This document shows, piece after piece, positions 55,322 through 64,000 of a stretch of 64,000 bases of DNA. Under the pieces are notes generated by a model, which did no database searches, was not told where the DNA came from, and worked only from the letters and a program-made list of their open reading frames with translations. Position 1 is the stretch's first letter, and each line of letters begins with the position of its first letter. The DNA comes from Parahaliea mediterranea (GTDB lineage Bacteria; Pseudomonadota; Gammaproteobacteria; Pseudomonadales; Halieaceae), in the NCBI RefSeq assembly GCF_003402235.1, contig NZ_QEWO01000003.1, positions 124,001 through 188,000 on the forward strand. Direction: 5' to 3'. A program made the position numbers and the translations under genes.

Positions 55322-57658
55322 TCAGCGCCGCGCATCGGCCAGCCAGGCGCGGGCCTGGTCCATGAAACGTGACTCGCGCATGTCCCCATCCTCGTCAAAA
55401 GCAGCGACCACTGTCTCCAGCGTCGCGATGGCCGCAGCCCGTTCCTGCGGATCCTCACTGACCAGGAGCACCGCCCGGGCCTGGGACATGCGACCCACCC
55501 GCAGGTAGATCGAACTTTCGTCACGGTAGCGGGGAAAAATTCGCACCGCCGCAGCCAGATGCCCCACCGCGTCTTGCGGCCTGTGCATATCGAGGAGCAG
55601 GCGCCCGACGTTCAGGTGCTGGGACGCCACGGAATCCGAGTCTGGACCAAATACCTGGCGTCGCACCTCCAGCGACTCCAGATAGAGCGGCAGCGCTTCG
55701 TCATTCCGGCCCTTCTGGCTCAGCACATTGCCATAGTTGTTCAGCGCGTGCGCAAGATCCGCAATCACTCCCCGCTCTCCCAGCGCCCGCAGGCGCTCGA
55801 TGGCCTGCAGATAATAGCGCCTGGCCTGTTCCAGCTCTCCCAGACCATCGTAGGCATGGCCCAGATTGATCAACGTGGCCGTGCGATCCGGCGACTCGGG
55901 GCTGAGGCGCATCGCCGCCGTTTGGTGATCAATGGCCTCCTGCCAAAGCTCCATGCCCACCAGCACCACACCCAGGTCATTGTGGATCAGGGCCCGGAAC
56001 TCCGCATTGTGGGCGGGGGTGAAATCGGCGATGACGTCCAGGTACGCCGCGCGGGAGCGGTCGTAGTTCTCCCGCTCGTACTCGAGCCACGCCAGGTGCG
56101 CCCGCGTGCGCAGCAGAACTTCGGCATCCGCAGCGACGGTCTCTTCCAGCAACGCCTGCGCACGGCGCAGATTGCGCTCACCGCCATCGAGATCCAGCAG
56201 CGTGAGCTGCACTCCCCCCACGCTCTGGCGCAGGGAGGCCTCCAGCAGTGGCTGGGAAACGAAGCGCTCATCCAGCAGCGCGCTCGCGTCCGTGAGCACC
56301 TCCCGTACTGTACGATCCTGATCCGCCGCGTAGGGGTCCGCCTCGGCGAGCACTTCCTGCATGAAACTGTTCATGGCCTGGGCCCGATCCCGCTGCTGGC
56401 GCGCCTCATCCGCCTGCCACAGCGCCACGCCCAGCCCCACGGCCAGGGACGAGATCACCGCGGCAGTCGCCAGCAGCCCCTTCCAGTGACGGCGGATGAA
56501 CCGGTTCACGCGATAGGCTCGGGAATCACCGCGGGCGACAATGGGCCGTCGCTGCTGGTAACGCTGCAGATCCGCGCGCAGATCCGCCACGGAGCCATAG
56601 CGACGCAACGGATCCTTGTGCAGGGCTTTGGCGAGAATCGTATCCAGATCGCCGCGCAGCGCCTGGGCGAGGCGCGCCACGGAGCTTCGCCGCATGGCAG
56701 CGATGTCCGCCACTTGCCCGGCTTTGCGCAGCGCTATGCTCGCCGGCAGGGGATCCACATCGCAGATGAGCGCCTCGATCTCGGCCGCGGACATCTCCGT
56801 GGTGATCCGGTAGGGCGGCACCCCCGCAAGCAGCGTGTAGAGCAGCACCCCCAGGCCATAGACATCCGTCGCCGTGCTTATGCCTTCCCCGCGCAGCTGC
56901 TCCGGTGCTGCGCTGCCAAAGCTGATGCGCCGCTCCACCGTCGCCTCCGGCGAGGCGGTTTCATCCAGCAGGCTGGCGATGCCGAAGTCCAGCACCTTGG
57001 CCCGCCCCTGTTTGTCCACCAGTACGTTGGACATCTTGATGTCCCGGTGCGTAATCAGTATCTGATGCAGGGAGGCGATCGCATCCGCCACCTGGTCGAA
57101 CAGCGCCAGGCGCTGCACCAGGCTCAGGCGACGGTGATCCGCATAGGTGTCGATGGGCAGGCCATCCACATAGTCCATCGCCAGCCAGGGCAGGCCATCG
57201 TCCGTGGTTCCACCGTCGAGCAGGCGGGCGATATTGGGATGATCCACGCGCGCCAGCAGCTGGCGTTCGCGGGCGAAGCGGGCAATCAGTTCCGGCGACT
57301 CAAAGCCCAACCGCACCAGCTTCAGTGCGGCACGCTGGGCAAAACCCTCACCCAGGCGCACGGCCTCGAAGACGCTGCCCATGCCGCCGCTCTGTATCAG
57401 GGCATCGATGCGCCAGGGGCCGATGGAAGAGCCAATCAGCGAGGAGCCAAGCAGATCCGGAACCAGCGCCGCCGCCTCATTGAGCGCCGAATCCTCGAGA
57501 AAATCGCCGCTGGCGTCGTGCGCCGCAAGGAGCGCGCGCAGCTCCGCCGCCATGGCGGGGTCTTGTTTGTCCAGATGCTCCAGCACGGCCTCGCGCTGGG
57601 CGGAGGTGGACAGCGCCACCGTCTCGTCGAAAAGTTGCGCGAGGCGGTCAGGGTCCAA
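55322..57658 (-). CDS. Membrane Ser/Thr protein kinase with TPR-type C-terminus
   Basis: 778 residues. The Hanks kinase domain (about 80-350) shows the Gly-rich loop QSGGMGSVFEA, the Lys in AALKLVR, HRDIKMSN in the catalytic loop (the usual Pro after Lys is Met) and LDFGIAS. One membrane helix (GLLATAAVISSLAVGLGVAL, about 390-410) is followed by several TPR-like units (NDLGVVLVGMELWQEAIDH, INLGHAYDGLGELEQARRYY, NNYGNVLSQKGRNDEALPLY). It overlaps the ECF sigma gene by 11 bases. Such sigma-kinase pairs are a known arrangement; the kinase may control the sigma factor. Confidence 0.93.
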   Translation of the reverse strand: MDPDRLAQLFDETVALSTSAQREAVLEHLDKQDPAMAAELRALLAAHDASGDFLEDSALNEAAALVPDLLGSSLIGSSIGPWRIDALIQSGGMGSVFEAVRLGEGFAQRAALKLVRLGFESPELIARFARERQLLARVDHPNIARLLDGGTTDDGLPWLAMDYVDGLPIDTYADHRRLSLVQRLALFDQVADAIASLHQILITHRDIKMSNVLVDKQGRAKVLDFGIASLLDETASPEATVERRISFGSAAPEQLRGEGISTATDVYGLGVLLYTLLAGVPPYRITTEMSAAEIEALICDVDPLPASIALRKAGQVADIAAMRRSSVARLAQALRGDLDTILAKALHKDPLRRYGSVADLRADLQRYQQRRPIVARGDSRAYRVNRFIRRHWKGLLATAAVISSLAVGLGVALWQADEARQQRDRAQAMNSFMQEVLAEADPYAADQDRTVREVLTDASALLDERFVSQPLLEASLRQSVGGVQLTLLDLDGGERNLRRAQALLEETVAADAEVLLRTRAHLAWLEYERENYDRSRAAYLDVIADFTPAHNAEFRALIHNDLGVVLVGMELWQEAIDHQTAAMRLSPESPDRTATLINLGHAYDGLGELEQARRYYLQAIERLRALGERGVIADLAHALNNYGNVLSQKGRNDEALPLYLESLEVRRQVFGPDSDSVASQHLNVGRLLLDMHRPQDAVGHLAAAVRIFPRYRDESSIYLRVGRMSQARAVLLVSEDPQERAAAIATLETVVAAFDEDGDMRESRFMDQARAWLADARR

Positions 57659-58265
57659 TGGGCGCGCTACCCGATTCCGACAGGCGCCGTAGCAGCCAGG
57701 CCTTAGCCATCACCCAGTCGCGCTTTACCGTCGCCGGTGAAACGGACAGGTAGGCCGCGCTCTCATCCACGGACAGACCCGAAAAATAGCGCAGCTCCAC
57801 CAGATGTGCCTGGCGCGGGTAGACCGCCGACAGGTCATCCAGGGCGCTGTCCAGATCAATGAGTTCGGCAGCTCGTGCAGGGGTCATGGCCTGGGCTGGA
57901 ATCGGCGCATCGGGATCCGCGTCCAGGGACATCACTTCGCGGCGCCGATCGCGTTTGTCCGCCAGGCGTCGCCGCGCGGCGTCGAGGAGAATACGACGCA
58001 CCACGGTCGCGGTCACCGCGAAAAAATGTTGCCGATCCTGCCAGTTGGTTTCGCATTGCTGCGACAGGCGCAGATAGGCTTCGTTCACCAGATCCGTCGC
58101 CTGGAGCGTGATGGATCCCGCTTCACCATTGAGCCCGGTGCGTGCAATGCGCCGTAGCTCCTCATAGATGAGCGGCAATACTTCGTGTTCCGCCGCCTGA
58201 TCCCCAGAGGACCAGGCACGGAGCAGAGTGGTCACATCACGCGACTTGTTCCCGGGCGCTGCCAT
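57648..58265 (-). CDS. ECF RNA polymerase sigma factor paired with kinase
   Basis: 205 residues: sigma region 2 (VNEAYLRLSQQCETNWQDRQHFFAVTATVVRRILLDAARRR) and region 4 (LRYFSGLSVDESAAYLSVSPATVKRDWVMAKAWL) are clear. It belongs to the ECF group whose genes sit beside a Ser/Thr kinase with TPRs rather than beside a membrane anti-sigma factor. It is divergent from a beta-lactamase-like lipoprotein gene and may regulate it and the anchor-U protein that follows. Confidence 0.93.
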   Translation of the reverse strand: MAAPGNKSRDVTTLLRAWSSGDQAAEHEVLPLIYEELRRIARTGLNGEAGSITLQATDLVNEAYLRLSQQCETNWQDRQHFFAVTATVVRRILLDAARRRLADKRDRRREVMSLDADPDAPIPAQAMTPARAAELIDLDSALDDLSAVYPRQAHLVELRYFSGLSVDESAAYLSVSPATVKRDWVMAKAWLLRRLSESGSAPIGP

Positions 58266-58427
58266 GGCAAAAGTATAACCCGAAACGAGTGGTGGGCATC
58301 GACGAACCGATTGTCCTCGCGACCAGAAAGCACGTGATTGTGAGCCTTTTCACACCGCCACCGCGCGTAAGAGATACAGAGGCATCCGGCACCGTGCCCA
58401 CACCAACCTTCGAAGCGGGGAAGCCCC

Positions 58428-60107
58428 ATGACCACTTCATCAACACGCCTCGTGCGAACCATCGGCGTCATCGCCCTGGGAGCGCTCCTGGGCGCCTGTC
58501 GTCACGGCATACTCATCACTGGCCAGGGCAGTGTCAGCTCGGCTACGGGCACCCGGGACTGCGCCTCGGGGGAGTGCCGCTTCGACATCGAGGGTCGCTA
58601 CCTCGAGACCTACACCGCCACGCCAAAAGCAGGCTGGCTGTTTGACGCCTGGGAGAACTGCCAGACTCCCCAGGGCAATCGCTGCAGCTTCGACATCGCT
58701 GCGGATGTGGTCGCTGAACAGGAGGGTGCGGAGGTACCCTCCGCCGTCGCCCGCTTCCGGCGACCCATCGAGCCCCTGTTCCGCGACGTTAACGGCAACT
58801 TCGAACTCCCCGATGGCAGCGCCACAAACCAGCTGCGCTGGCTGCTGGAGGAACTCGGCTCCGCGAGCACAAGCCTCAGCGAGATCAAAGCACACTTCCA
58901 TCCGGATTTTCTCGCCCAGATTCCCGCGGCAACGATGCGTGACGAAATCGCCGCCATGCGTGCCGAAATCTCTGACCCTGTGATAGACGACCTGATCACC
59001 GCCACACCGGTGTACACCCGGGGCCTCATTGCCCAGCGGGGGCGCGTCGACAACGCTATGTTCCTTTCCCTGAACGCCGACTACGGCAATGGCAGCGACG
59101 ACGGACTGATCACCAGCCTGTCCTGGACCCCCGGCCTGTTTACCAATGGCAATAACGTCACTGCGGAATTTGCCAATGCAAATCTCGCCTCCCTGGGCCA
59201 GTCCGTAAAGGGACTCGCGACGAAAACCGCCATGCTCGTGGCCCGCATAGAGAACGACCGCTGCAAAGGAATGTACGGGCACAACGCCCAGTTGCCCTAC
59301 CCCACGGGATCGATCTTCAAGCTCTGGGTGCTCGGAGCGCTGGCGGAAGAAATCCGCGCTGGCCGCATCGACGCCTCGGCGATGGTGCCGATGAGCAGCG
59401 CCGAGTACGCCCCCGGTAGTGCCATCAACAACGTGACCCCTGGCACCCAGATTCCCCTCGCGCAGATGGCCAACCTGATGCTGGGCGTCAGCGACAATAC
59501 CGCCACGGATCACATCCATGAATTGATTCCCCGCCCTCGCCTCGAAAAAATCCTCGGGCGCTTCAAGAACAAGAACAAGTCATCACTCACCCCGTTCCTT
59601 AGCGTGAATGAGCAGTTTCACATTCTCTGGAGCCTGACCCCGGCCCGTGCCCGCGCCTACGCCAACCGCAACGACAACCAGCAGCGCAAGATTCTGGCAA
59701 ACGAGATTGAGCCCCTGGGCCCCGTAAGCCGGTATTCGTACAACAACTGGAATGCGCTGCTGGAGAGCAGCTGGGCGGCGAGCGCTTTCGACGTATGCCA
59801 GGCCTACGCGGGCCTGCGCAGCTACGACAATCGCAGCGAGGCCTTTGAACTACTGGATCAGGCAGCCGGCGCCGACGCCGTGCTGCTGTCCCTGCGCAAG
59901 CGCTGGGATCGCGTATGGCAGAAGGGTGGCTCCCTGGCCACGGTGGATGGGAACTTTGTCTTTACCCTGAGCTGGCTGCTGGAATCCGACGACAAGGGCA
60001 CCTACGTGGTCGTCATCATGCTCAACAACCCGGATCTTTCTCCCGTGGATTTTGGACCCGCATTCAATATTGCCGCCCGCGCCGAACAGATTCTCTACAA
60101 CCGCTGA
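58428..60107 (+). CDS. Lipoprotein with InlB-like repeat and class A beta-lactamase-like domain
   Basis: 559 residues. The N-terminus is a lipoprotein signal (GALLGAC lipobox). Residues about 30-110 resemble a divergent InlB B-repeat (YTATPKAGWLFDAWENC, CSFDI, and an Ala-Val-Ala-Arg-Phe end). The rest has the three serine beta-lactamase landmarks: TGSIFK (SxxK), GVSDNTATD (SDN) and WQKGGSLATV (KGG in place of KTG). The Glu166 position is not obvious (NEIEPLG is the closest), so deacylation, and thus drug hydrolysis, is unsure. It may instead act on peptidoglycan-like or other amides at the envelope. Confidence 0.82.
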   Translation: MTTSSTRLVRTIGVIALGALLGACRHGILITGQGSVSSATGTRDCASGECRFDIEGRYLETYTATPKAGWLFDAWENCQTPQGNRCSFDIAADVVAEQEGAEVPSAVARFRRPIEPLFRDVNGNFELPDGSATNQLRWLLEELGSASTSLSEIKAHFHPDFLAQIPAATMRDEIAAMRAEISDPVIDDLITATPVYTRGLIAQRGRVDNAMFLSLNADYGNGSDDGLITSLSWTPGLFTNGNNVTAEFANANLASLGQSVKGLATKTAMLVARIENDRCKGMYGHNAQLPYPTGSIFKLWVLGALAEEIRAGRIDASAMVPMSSAEYAPGSAINNVTPGTQIPLAQMANLMLGVSDNTATDHIHELIPRPRLEKILGRFKNKNKSSLTPFLSVNEQFHILWSLTPARARAYANRNDNQQRKILANEIEPLGPVSRYSYNNWNALLESSWAASAFDVCQAYAGLRSYDNRSEAFELLDQAAGADAVLLSLRKRWDRVWQKGGSLATVDGNFVFTLSWLLESDDKGTYVVVIMLNNPDLSPVDFGPAFNIAARAEQILYNR

Positions 60108-60167
60108 GGGACATCAAGGTCCTGCCAGGTGCTGACAAGAAGTACAACCACTCGATGAGGCATTGAC

Positions 60168-61469
60168 GTGAAAGTTATCGAAAGAAGCAAGGATAGTATT
60201 AGAGTAACCGTGGCGATTATTCGCTTCTCCTTCATGCTGCTGGTGGGGAGTTCCTTGGCGGGCGCGATTCAGGCAGCGCCTCCGGGCACCCCTGCGCCCG
60301 TGAGACCATTGCCGCTGTGTGATCGTTCATTCGACCCGCCCCGGGGTGCCTGCGTCGAGGATAGTGAGTTTGTTGACCTTTCCTCGTCGGGCGCGCTGTC
60401 TGGAAATGGCTCGGTTCAGCTGACAGCCACACCTAGCCTACCTGCCTGTGAGAGAGGTAATGCAACGACCGGCTTTTGGGAGCCCTCGCCATGCTACAGC
60501 GCAATCGAGTTTAACCAGTTCGGGTTCTGTTATTACATCGACCAGATCACGAACGAGTTCCAATCCTGCAGGGACTACAACTATCAGGACGGCACAACCC
60601 CGTTTAACGGATATGCGGGCGGCCGGGATGTACTCATCCGAACGAGCCCGGCAATCGGGGTCGGCGCAACAGGAACCCGCTCTGGATGCGGTGCATTTAG
60701 TGACTTTGCCACCTTTGGAGGCGGTGGTGTCCCCGTCTGGAGTGAGATCGCCCCGACAGCGCTTACCTGCACTCACAGCATTACCCGTACCCCCGACAAC
60801 CTGTTCGGCGCGTCCTGGCATGCTACGAGCGTAACATTGGACGTACGCCGCAATGGCGAAAGACGCGTGACGAAGGCTAGCGCCGACGTTTTCTACATCC
60901 TTGAGGGTACGCTGGGTCCGCTGGCACCGAATCCAAACGAGGAGCCGCAAGACCCCATTGAAATAGAAGAACCTTCGCCGACGGGTACAGGCACCGTGCG
61001 CATTGCGCTGACTCCCTCTGACACAGATACAGGTTGCGTAGTTTCCGATGCGCAGACTTTAACTATTCCGGCACCGCCGCCTGAAGGTATTACTCTTCCC
61101 CACGGGGGGTTTGGATTCACCTTCTCGGGTTGCGCACCAGGGTTCAGTGTCGAGGCGAGCATCGAGTATCCTAGCGTTATCCCGTCGGGTTCCGAATATT
61201 ACAAGTATGATGGAAGTCGAGGCTGGTTCACGATTCCCGCAAACATTTCAGGCGATACGGTCACCTTTACCATCACGGATAACGGCCCCGGTGATGCTGA
61301 TCCCGCTGTCGGAACCATTCGTGACCCGGGCGGTATCGGTATTCCTGTCGTGGCCACAGGGCCGGGCTCGTTTGCTGCCATTCCGACGGCACCACACTGG
61401 ATCCTCACCATATTGGCAGGTTTAATGGTTGTCCTCGTGTTCGCACGTTCCAGGTTCAACGGTTCCTGA
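60168..61469 (+). CDS. Choice-of-anchor-U protein with IPTL-CTERM-like tail
   Basis: 433 residues, GTG start behind GAGG. A signal peptide (FSFMLLVGSSLAGAIQA) and a Cys-rich N-terminal region are followed by an anchor-U-like domain (PHGGFGFTFSGCAPGFSV, YYKYDGSRGWFTI, TDNGPGDADPAVGTIRDPGG) and the tail AIPTAPHWILTILAGLMVV with ARSRF, an IPTL-CTERM-like sorting signal. It should be exported and anchored at the surface. It follows the beta-lactamase-like gene by 60 bases and may share its transcript. Base composition is slightly lower in GC than its neighbours. Confidence 0.85.
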   Translation: MKVIERSKDSIRVTVAIIRFSFMLLVGSSLAGAIQAAPPGTPAPVRPLPLCDRSFDPPRGACVEDSEFVDLSSSGALSGNGSVQLTATPSLPACERGNATTGFWEPSPCYSAIEFNQFGFCYYIDQITNEFQSCRDYNYQDGTTPFNGYAGGRDVLIRTSPAIGVGATGTRSGCGAFSDFATFGGGGVPVWSEIAPTALTCTHSITRTPDNLFGASWHATSVTLDVRRNGERRVTKASADVFYILEGTLGPLAPNPNEEPQDPIEIEEPSPTGTGTVRIALTPSDTDTGCVVSDAQTLTIPAPPPEGITLPHGGFGFTFSGCAPGFSVEASIEYPSVIPSGSEYYKYDGSRGWFTIPANISGDTVTFTITDNGPGDADPAVGTIRDPGGIGIPVVATGPGSFAAIPTAPHWILTILAGLMVVLVFARSRFNGS

Positions 61470-61503
61470 ATGCCACTTCAACACGAAGCGCGGCCAATTG
61501 AGC

Positions 61504-63420
61504 CTACTCCAGCTGGCGCGCCTGGGGCTCGAACCAGATAGGGGAAGTCCAGGCCCGCTCCTGCACAGTTTCAAGAGGTAGGTCTTTCTCCCGACCCAGT
61601 CGCAGGGCATCGTAGTGGGTCCAGCGACAGGAGGGGGTTTCAAAAACACGCACGTAGTACACCGCCCGCTGGCGCGGATCAAAATCAGGATCGCGCCAGC
61701 TTGTTGCCAGAGCGGCCGCCCCGCGCTTCGACCTGGGGCGGCAATTGCTGGCATCCACCTCAGCGCCGCTGGGCGGGCAGCGTGCGGTAGCGGCATCCGG
61801 CTCAAGGCCATCCGAGCAGGCCACATCATAAACCCGCACGGCCAGTTCACCGTCTACTACCAACCCTTTAACGATCTGCAATTTCTGCAGCGGGTTGGAT
61901 TGCGGATCTCGGTTGGCCCACAGGGCAAACACGGGTGAAACCTGACCAGGCTGGGGCTCGGCCAGTGGATGCATTTCACCGCCCATCGGCACGCCCATCG
62001 CGTAGGCCAGGGCATCGCGATCAGTTCGTTCGTGGATATCTTCGGGAACGTCGTAACCGGCAAAAAAGCGCACCCCTATTCTCGGCCCGCTGGTGGCAAA
62101 AACCTCGCGGCGATACAGGGCATCCCATATCGCGCTCCGGGTATTTTCTTGAGCCCAGACACCGGTCAACCCGCCCGGGTTAAACAGGCGAAATGCACCG
62201 CCTGCATCAACTCCGGCATCCAAACCCAGGCGCTGTTCCGGCCGGTAGTCCTGTTGCCCCAGATGACCGTTGAATTGCGACTCGACCACAGCCCCAGGAG
62301 TTCCATTGTGATTATCGGTAGCGGCTACAAACCCGAACTGGAAGGGGTTGAAGCCGAGTCTCGCGCGGATATCCAAGCCTTTCACCAGCGCATTGCGCAG
62401 AAACGAATCCGGCCCCGCGCAGTGCTCGCTTTGCCCCGGTTCGCAGGCTGCTACAGTAAGCTCGAAGTTGCAGTCCTCATCTGCCAGGCCCACGCCCACC
62501 TGGCATTCAGACGACCCCTTGATCTGGAAAATCTCTACCAGGCGCTCCAGTCGCGCTCGCCGTTTTAGTGTCTGCTCATCCCATGCCGACCCATCTGAAT
62601 GTCGGTCCGACCAGAAAAAGCGGCCCCAGGAATAATTGCTGTTGTGGGGAATGGTGAGCGCCCGACAGGCGCCGGTGCACGTGGCATCCAGCCAGCGCCA
62701 CAAATCCTCGCCGCTGCCTTCATAGGCGCTGAAGACCGTGTCCGGCACCGTTGCCGACCCAAAAATCACATTGCGATGCAGCATGCCCGGCGCACGTGAC
62801 GCAAGCACCGCGTCGGCACTGGGTGCCCGGGGGATATTGTCGGAAAATTCAAAACCCAGCAGCGTGGTGAACTCCCCTGGCCGGTTGTGCCGTTCTGCCA
62901 CGGCCCTGGTATCCCGCCAGATATTCGCCGCCGCGCGCGAGCAATTCTCCGGGTGGTCACCGCAAATGGCGGCGCGGCGCTCGCCGTCAGTGACGCTGGC
63001 CGACATCACTGCGAATTCGCGCAGGTCACGCTGTCTTATAGCCAGGCAGGCTTGGCTTTCGTAACTGCCGCTGCCGGCTTGCGTACACCGGAACAGTTCG
63101 CCCATATATTCCGCATGATCGGTAATCGCGACAAAATCCAGCGGCTGTTGCAGCCGCACTGTGGCGCCTCCGTACAGCGTCAGCGCTTCGCCCTGGGCAA
63201 AGCGCAATGCGGCTTCCGGGCCATGGGTATTGCCAAAGATATAGCTGTCCAGCGAATGGGCCGTGTGCAGGTGCAACTCGCCAAAATACAGACGGGTTGC
63301 CGCCGGTGTGGCGCCCGCCTCCAGCCCGATTGCGCCCAACAATGCCAGCGCTAGCGACAAGCCAACCTGCCGCCCGAAGCGAGTACAGGGGCTTTGCAAC
63401 AGGCGGTTCAGTGGAATCAC
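61504..63420 (-). CDS. DUF3604 protein
   Basis: 638 residues with a signal-like N-terminus (VGLSLALALLGAIGLEAGA). DUF3604 proteins carry a PHP-like metal core; here GELHLHTAHSLD has the clustered histidines, with DFVAITDHAEYMG and VAATDNHNG as further metal-ligand segments. The biochemical role of the family is not established. The ATG overlaps the stop codon of the second amidohydrolase by four bases, so the two are translationally coupled. Confidence 0.92.
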   Translation of the reverse strand: MIPLNRLLQSPCTRFGRQVGLSLALALLGAIGLEAGATPAATRLYFGELHLHTAHSLDSYIFGNTHGPEAALRFAQGEALTLYGGATVRLQQPLDFVAITDHAEYMGELFRCTQAGSGSYESQACLAIRQRDLREFAVMSASVTDGERRAAICGDHPENCSRAAANIWRDTRAVAERHNRPGEFTTLLGFEFSDNIPRAPSADAVLASRAPGMLHRNVIFGSATVPDTVFSAYEGSGEDLWRWLDATCTGACRALTIPHNSNYSWGRFFWSDRHSDGSAWDEQTLKRRARLERLVEIFQIKGSSECQVGVGLADEDCNFELTVAACEPGQSEHCAGPDSFLRNALVKGLDIRARLGFNPFQFGFVAATDNHNGTPGAVVESQFNGHLGQQDYRPEQRLGLDAGVDAGGAFRLFNPGGLTGVWAQENTRSAIWDALYRREVFATSGPRIGVRFFAGYDVPEDIHERTDRDALAYAMGVPMGGEMHPLAEPQPGQVSPVFALWANRDPQSNPLQKLQIVKGLVVDGELAVRVYDVACSDGLEPDAATARCPPSGAEVDASNCRPRSKRGAAALATSWRDPDFDPRQRAVYYVRVFETPSCRWTHYDALRLGREKDLPLETVQERAWTSPIWFEPQARQLE

Positions 63421-64000
63421 TCCGATCTACGTCGCAGCAAACGACCGGGCAAGGCTCCCGTTGCAACCCCATCGCGATAAGTGACCTCTCCCGACTTGAT
63501 CGTCATGAGGTAACCGCTGGCATCCTGCACCAGGCGCCCACCACCGGCGGGCAGGTCGAACACCATGCGCGGCGCGTGCAGGCAAAGTGCGTCGTAATCG
63601 ATGATGTTGATATCCGCGCGTAGGCCCGCAGCCAGCAGCCCCCTATCGGTGAACCCCACCGCCTGCGCATTGCGCTGGCTCAGCGCATGCACCGCCCAGG
63701 GCAGGGAAAAACGCGGGCCGTTGCTGCGGTCACGGGTCCAGTAGGCGAGTAGGTGGGTGGAGTAGCTTGAATCACAAATGGTGCCGTAGTGTGCCCCGCC
63801 ATCGCCAAGCGCCACCAGCGTATCGGGGTGCGCGAGCATGTCGTAGCTGTGGTTCAGGGTGTGGCCCACATAGTTGGATGCGGGCAGCAGGAGCAGCCCG
63901 TGGCCTTCATCCTGCAGCAGCAAATCATAGGCGAGTTCGTCAACACTCAGCCCCCGCTGCGCGGCCTGGGGGCCCAGCCTTTCATCGGGGGCCGGCTCAT
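63417..64000 (-). CDS. N-acyl-D-amino-acid deacylase-like amidohydrolase (5' end outside window)
   Basis: The open frame runs from the window edge to TGA 63417 and gives the last 194 codons. GDGGAHYGTICDSSY carries the late Asp motif, and DINIIDYDALCLHAPRMVFDLPAGGGRL is the typical beta-sandwich close of D-aminoacylase-like enzymes. It is the same branch as the gene at 1-1416. It overlaps the DUF3604 gene, so the pair should act together. Confidence 0.85.
   Translation of the reverse strand, partial: EPAPDERLGPQAAQRGLSVDELAYDLLLQDEGHGLLLLPASNYVGHTLNHSYDMLAHPDTLVALGDGGAHYGTICDSSYSTHLLAYWTRDRSNGPRFSLPWAVHALSQRNAQAVGFTDRGLLAAGLRADINIIDYDALCLHAPRMVFDLPAGGGRLVQDASGYLMTIKSGEVTYRDGVATGALPGRLLRRRSE

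Noticed and set aside
55559-57706. 715-codon plus-strand open frame
   Set aside because: Antisense to the kinase gene, whose motifs are clear.

Overview
The window is about 64 kb of GC-rich bacterial chromosome with dense, mostly operonic genes. The carA-carB-greA block, the many TonB-dependent receptors and acyl-CoA catabolic genes and the codon bias suggest a marine, lipid-degrading gammaproteobacterium (Halieaceae/Spongiibacteraceae-like; this placement is inference). I see no rRNA, tRNA, CRISPR array, insertion sequence or phage.

Layout. 1-4.5 kb: a truncated N-acyl-D-amino-acid deacylase-like amidohydrolase (-), a membrane diguanylate cyclase, a secreted SRPBCC-like protein and an AraC regulator. 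4.6-8.0 kb: a Coq4-family protein and a TonB-dependent receptor. 8.1-13.3 kb: carA-carB-greA (-), with a leader ORF and intrinsic terminator in front of carA that look like an attenuator. 13.3-15.3 kb: an SDR and an MFS transporter. 15.3-27.6 kb: acyl-CoA catabolism, comprising thioesterase, iron alcohol dehydrogenase and enoyl/quinone reductase; thiolase, SDR and MaoC hydratase; a Rieske oxygenase; an ACAD11-like dehydrogenase, an acyl-CoA ligase and a two-subunit acyl-CoA dehydrogenase. Two of these operons carry nearly the same promoter/operator block. 28-36 kb: one 8-kb gene for a DUF11-repeat surface protein with an IPTL-CTERM-like tail. 36-37.2 kb: an AT-rich patch with phased TTTAC repeats and an OmpR-family regulator with an inserted heptad repeat.

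37.3-55.2 kb is the most interesting part: a catabolic island of SnoaL-like protein and zinc alcohol dehydrogenase; a 2-oxoacid dehydrogenase E1alpha-E1beta-E2 operon that continues into a second Coq4-family protein and a PQQ dehydrogenase; a TonB receptor; a LuxR-type regulator; two luciferase-like monooxygenases; another SnoaL-like protein; a carboxylesterase; and a ThDP enzyme. Three divergent intergenic regions in it each hold two copies of a palindrome close to TCATTC-N4-GAATGA, one facing each gene. The four clearest -10 boxes start 29.5 bp from a palindrome centre, so the site sits near -41.5. This is the layout of a class II activator, and the LuxR protein encoded inside the island is the obvious candidate. 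I infer one regulon for uptake and breakdown of an unidentified, probably ester-containing hydrophobic substrate.

55.3-61.5 kb: an ECF sigma factor overlapping a TPR-bearing Ser/Thr kinase, a divergent beta-lactamase-like lipoprotein, and a choice-of-anchor-U/IPTL-CTERM-like protein. 61.5-64 kb: a DUF3604 protein translationally coupled to a second, truncated amidohydrolase.
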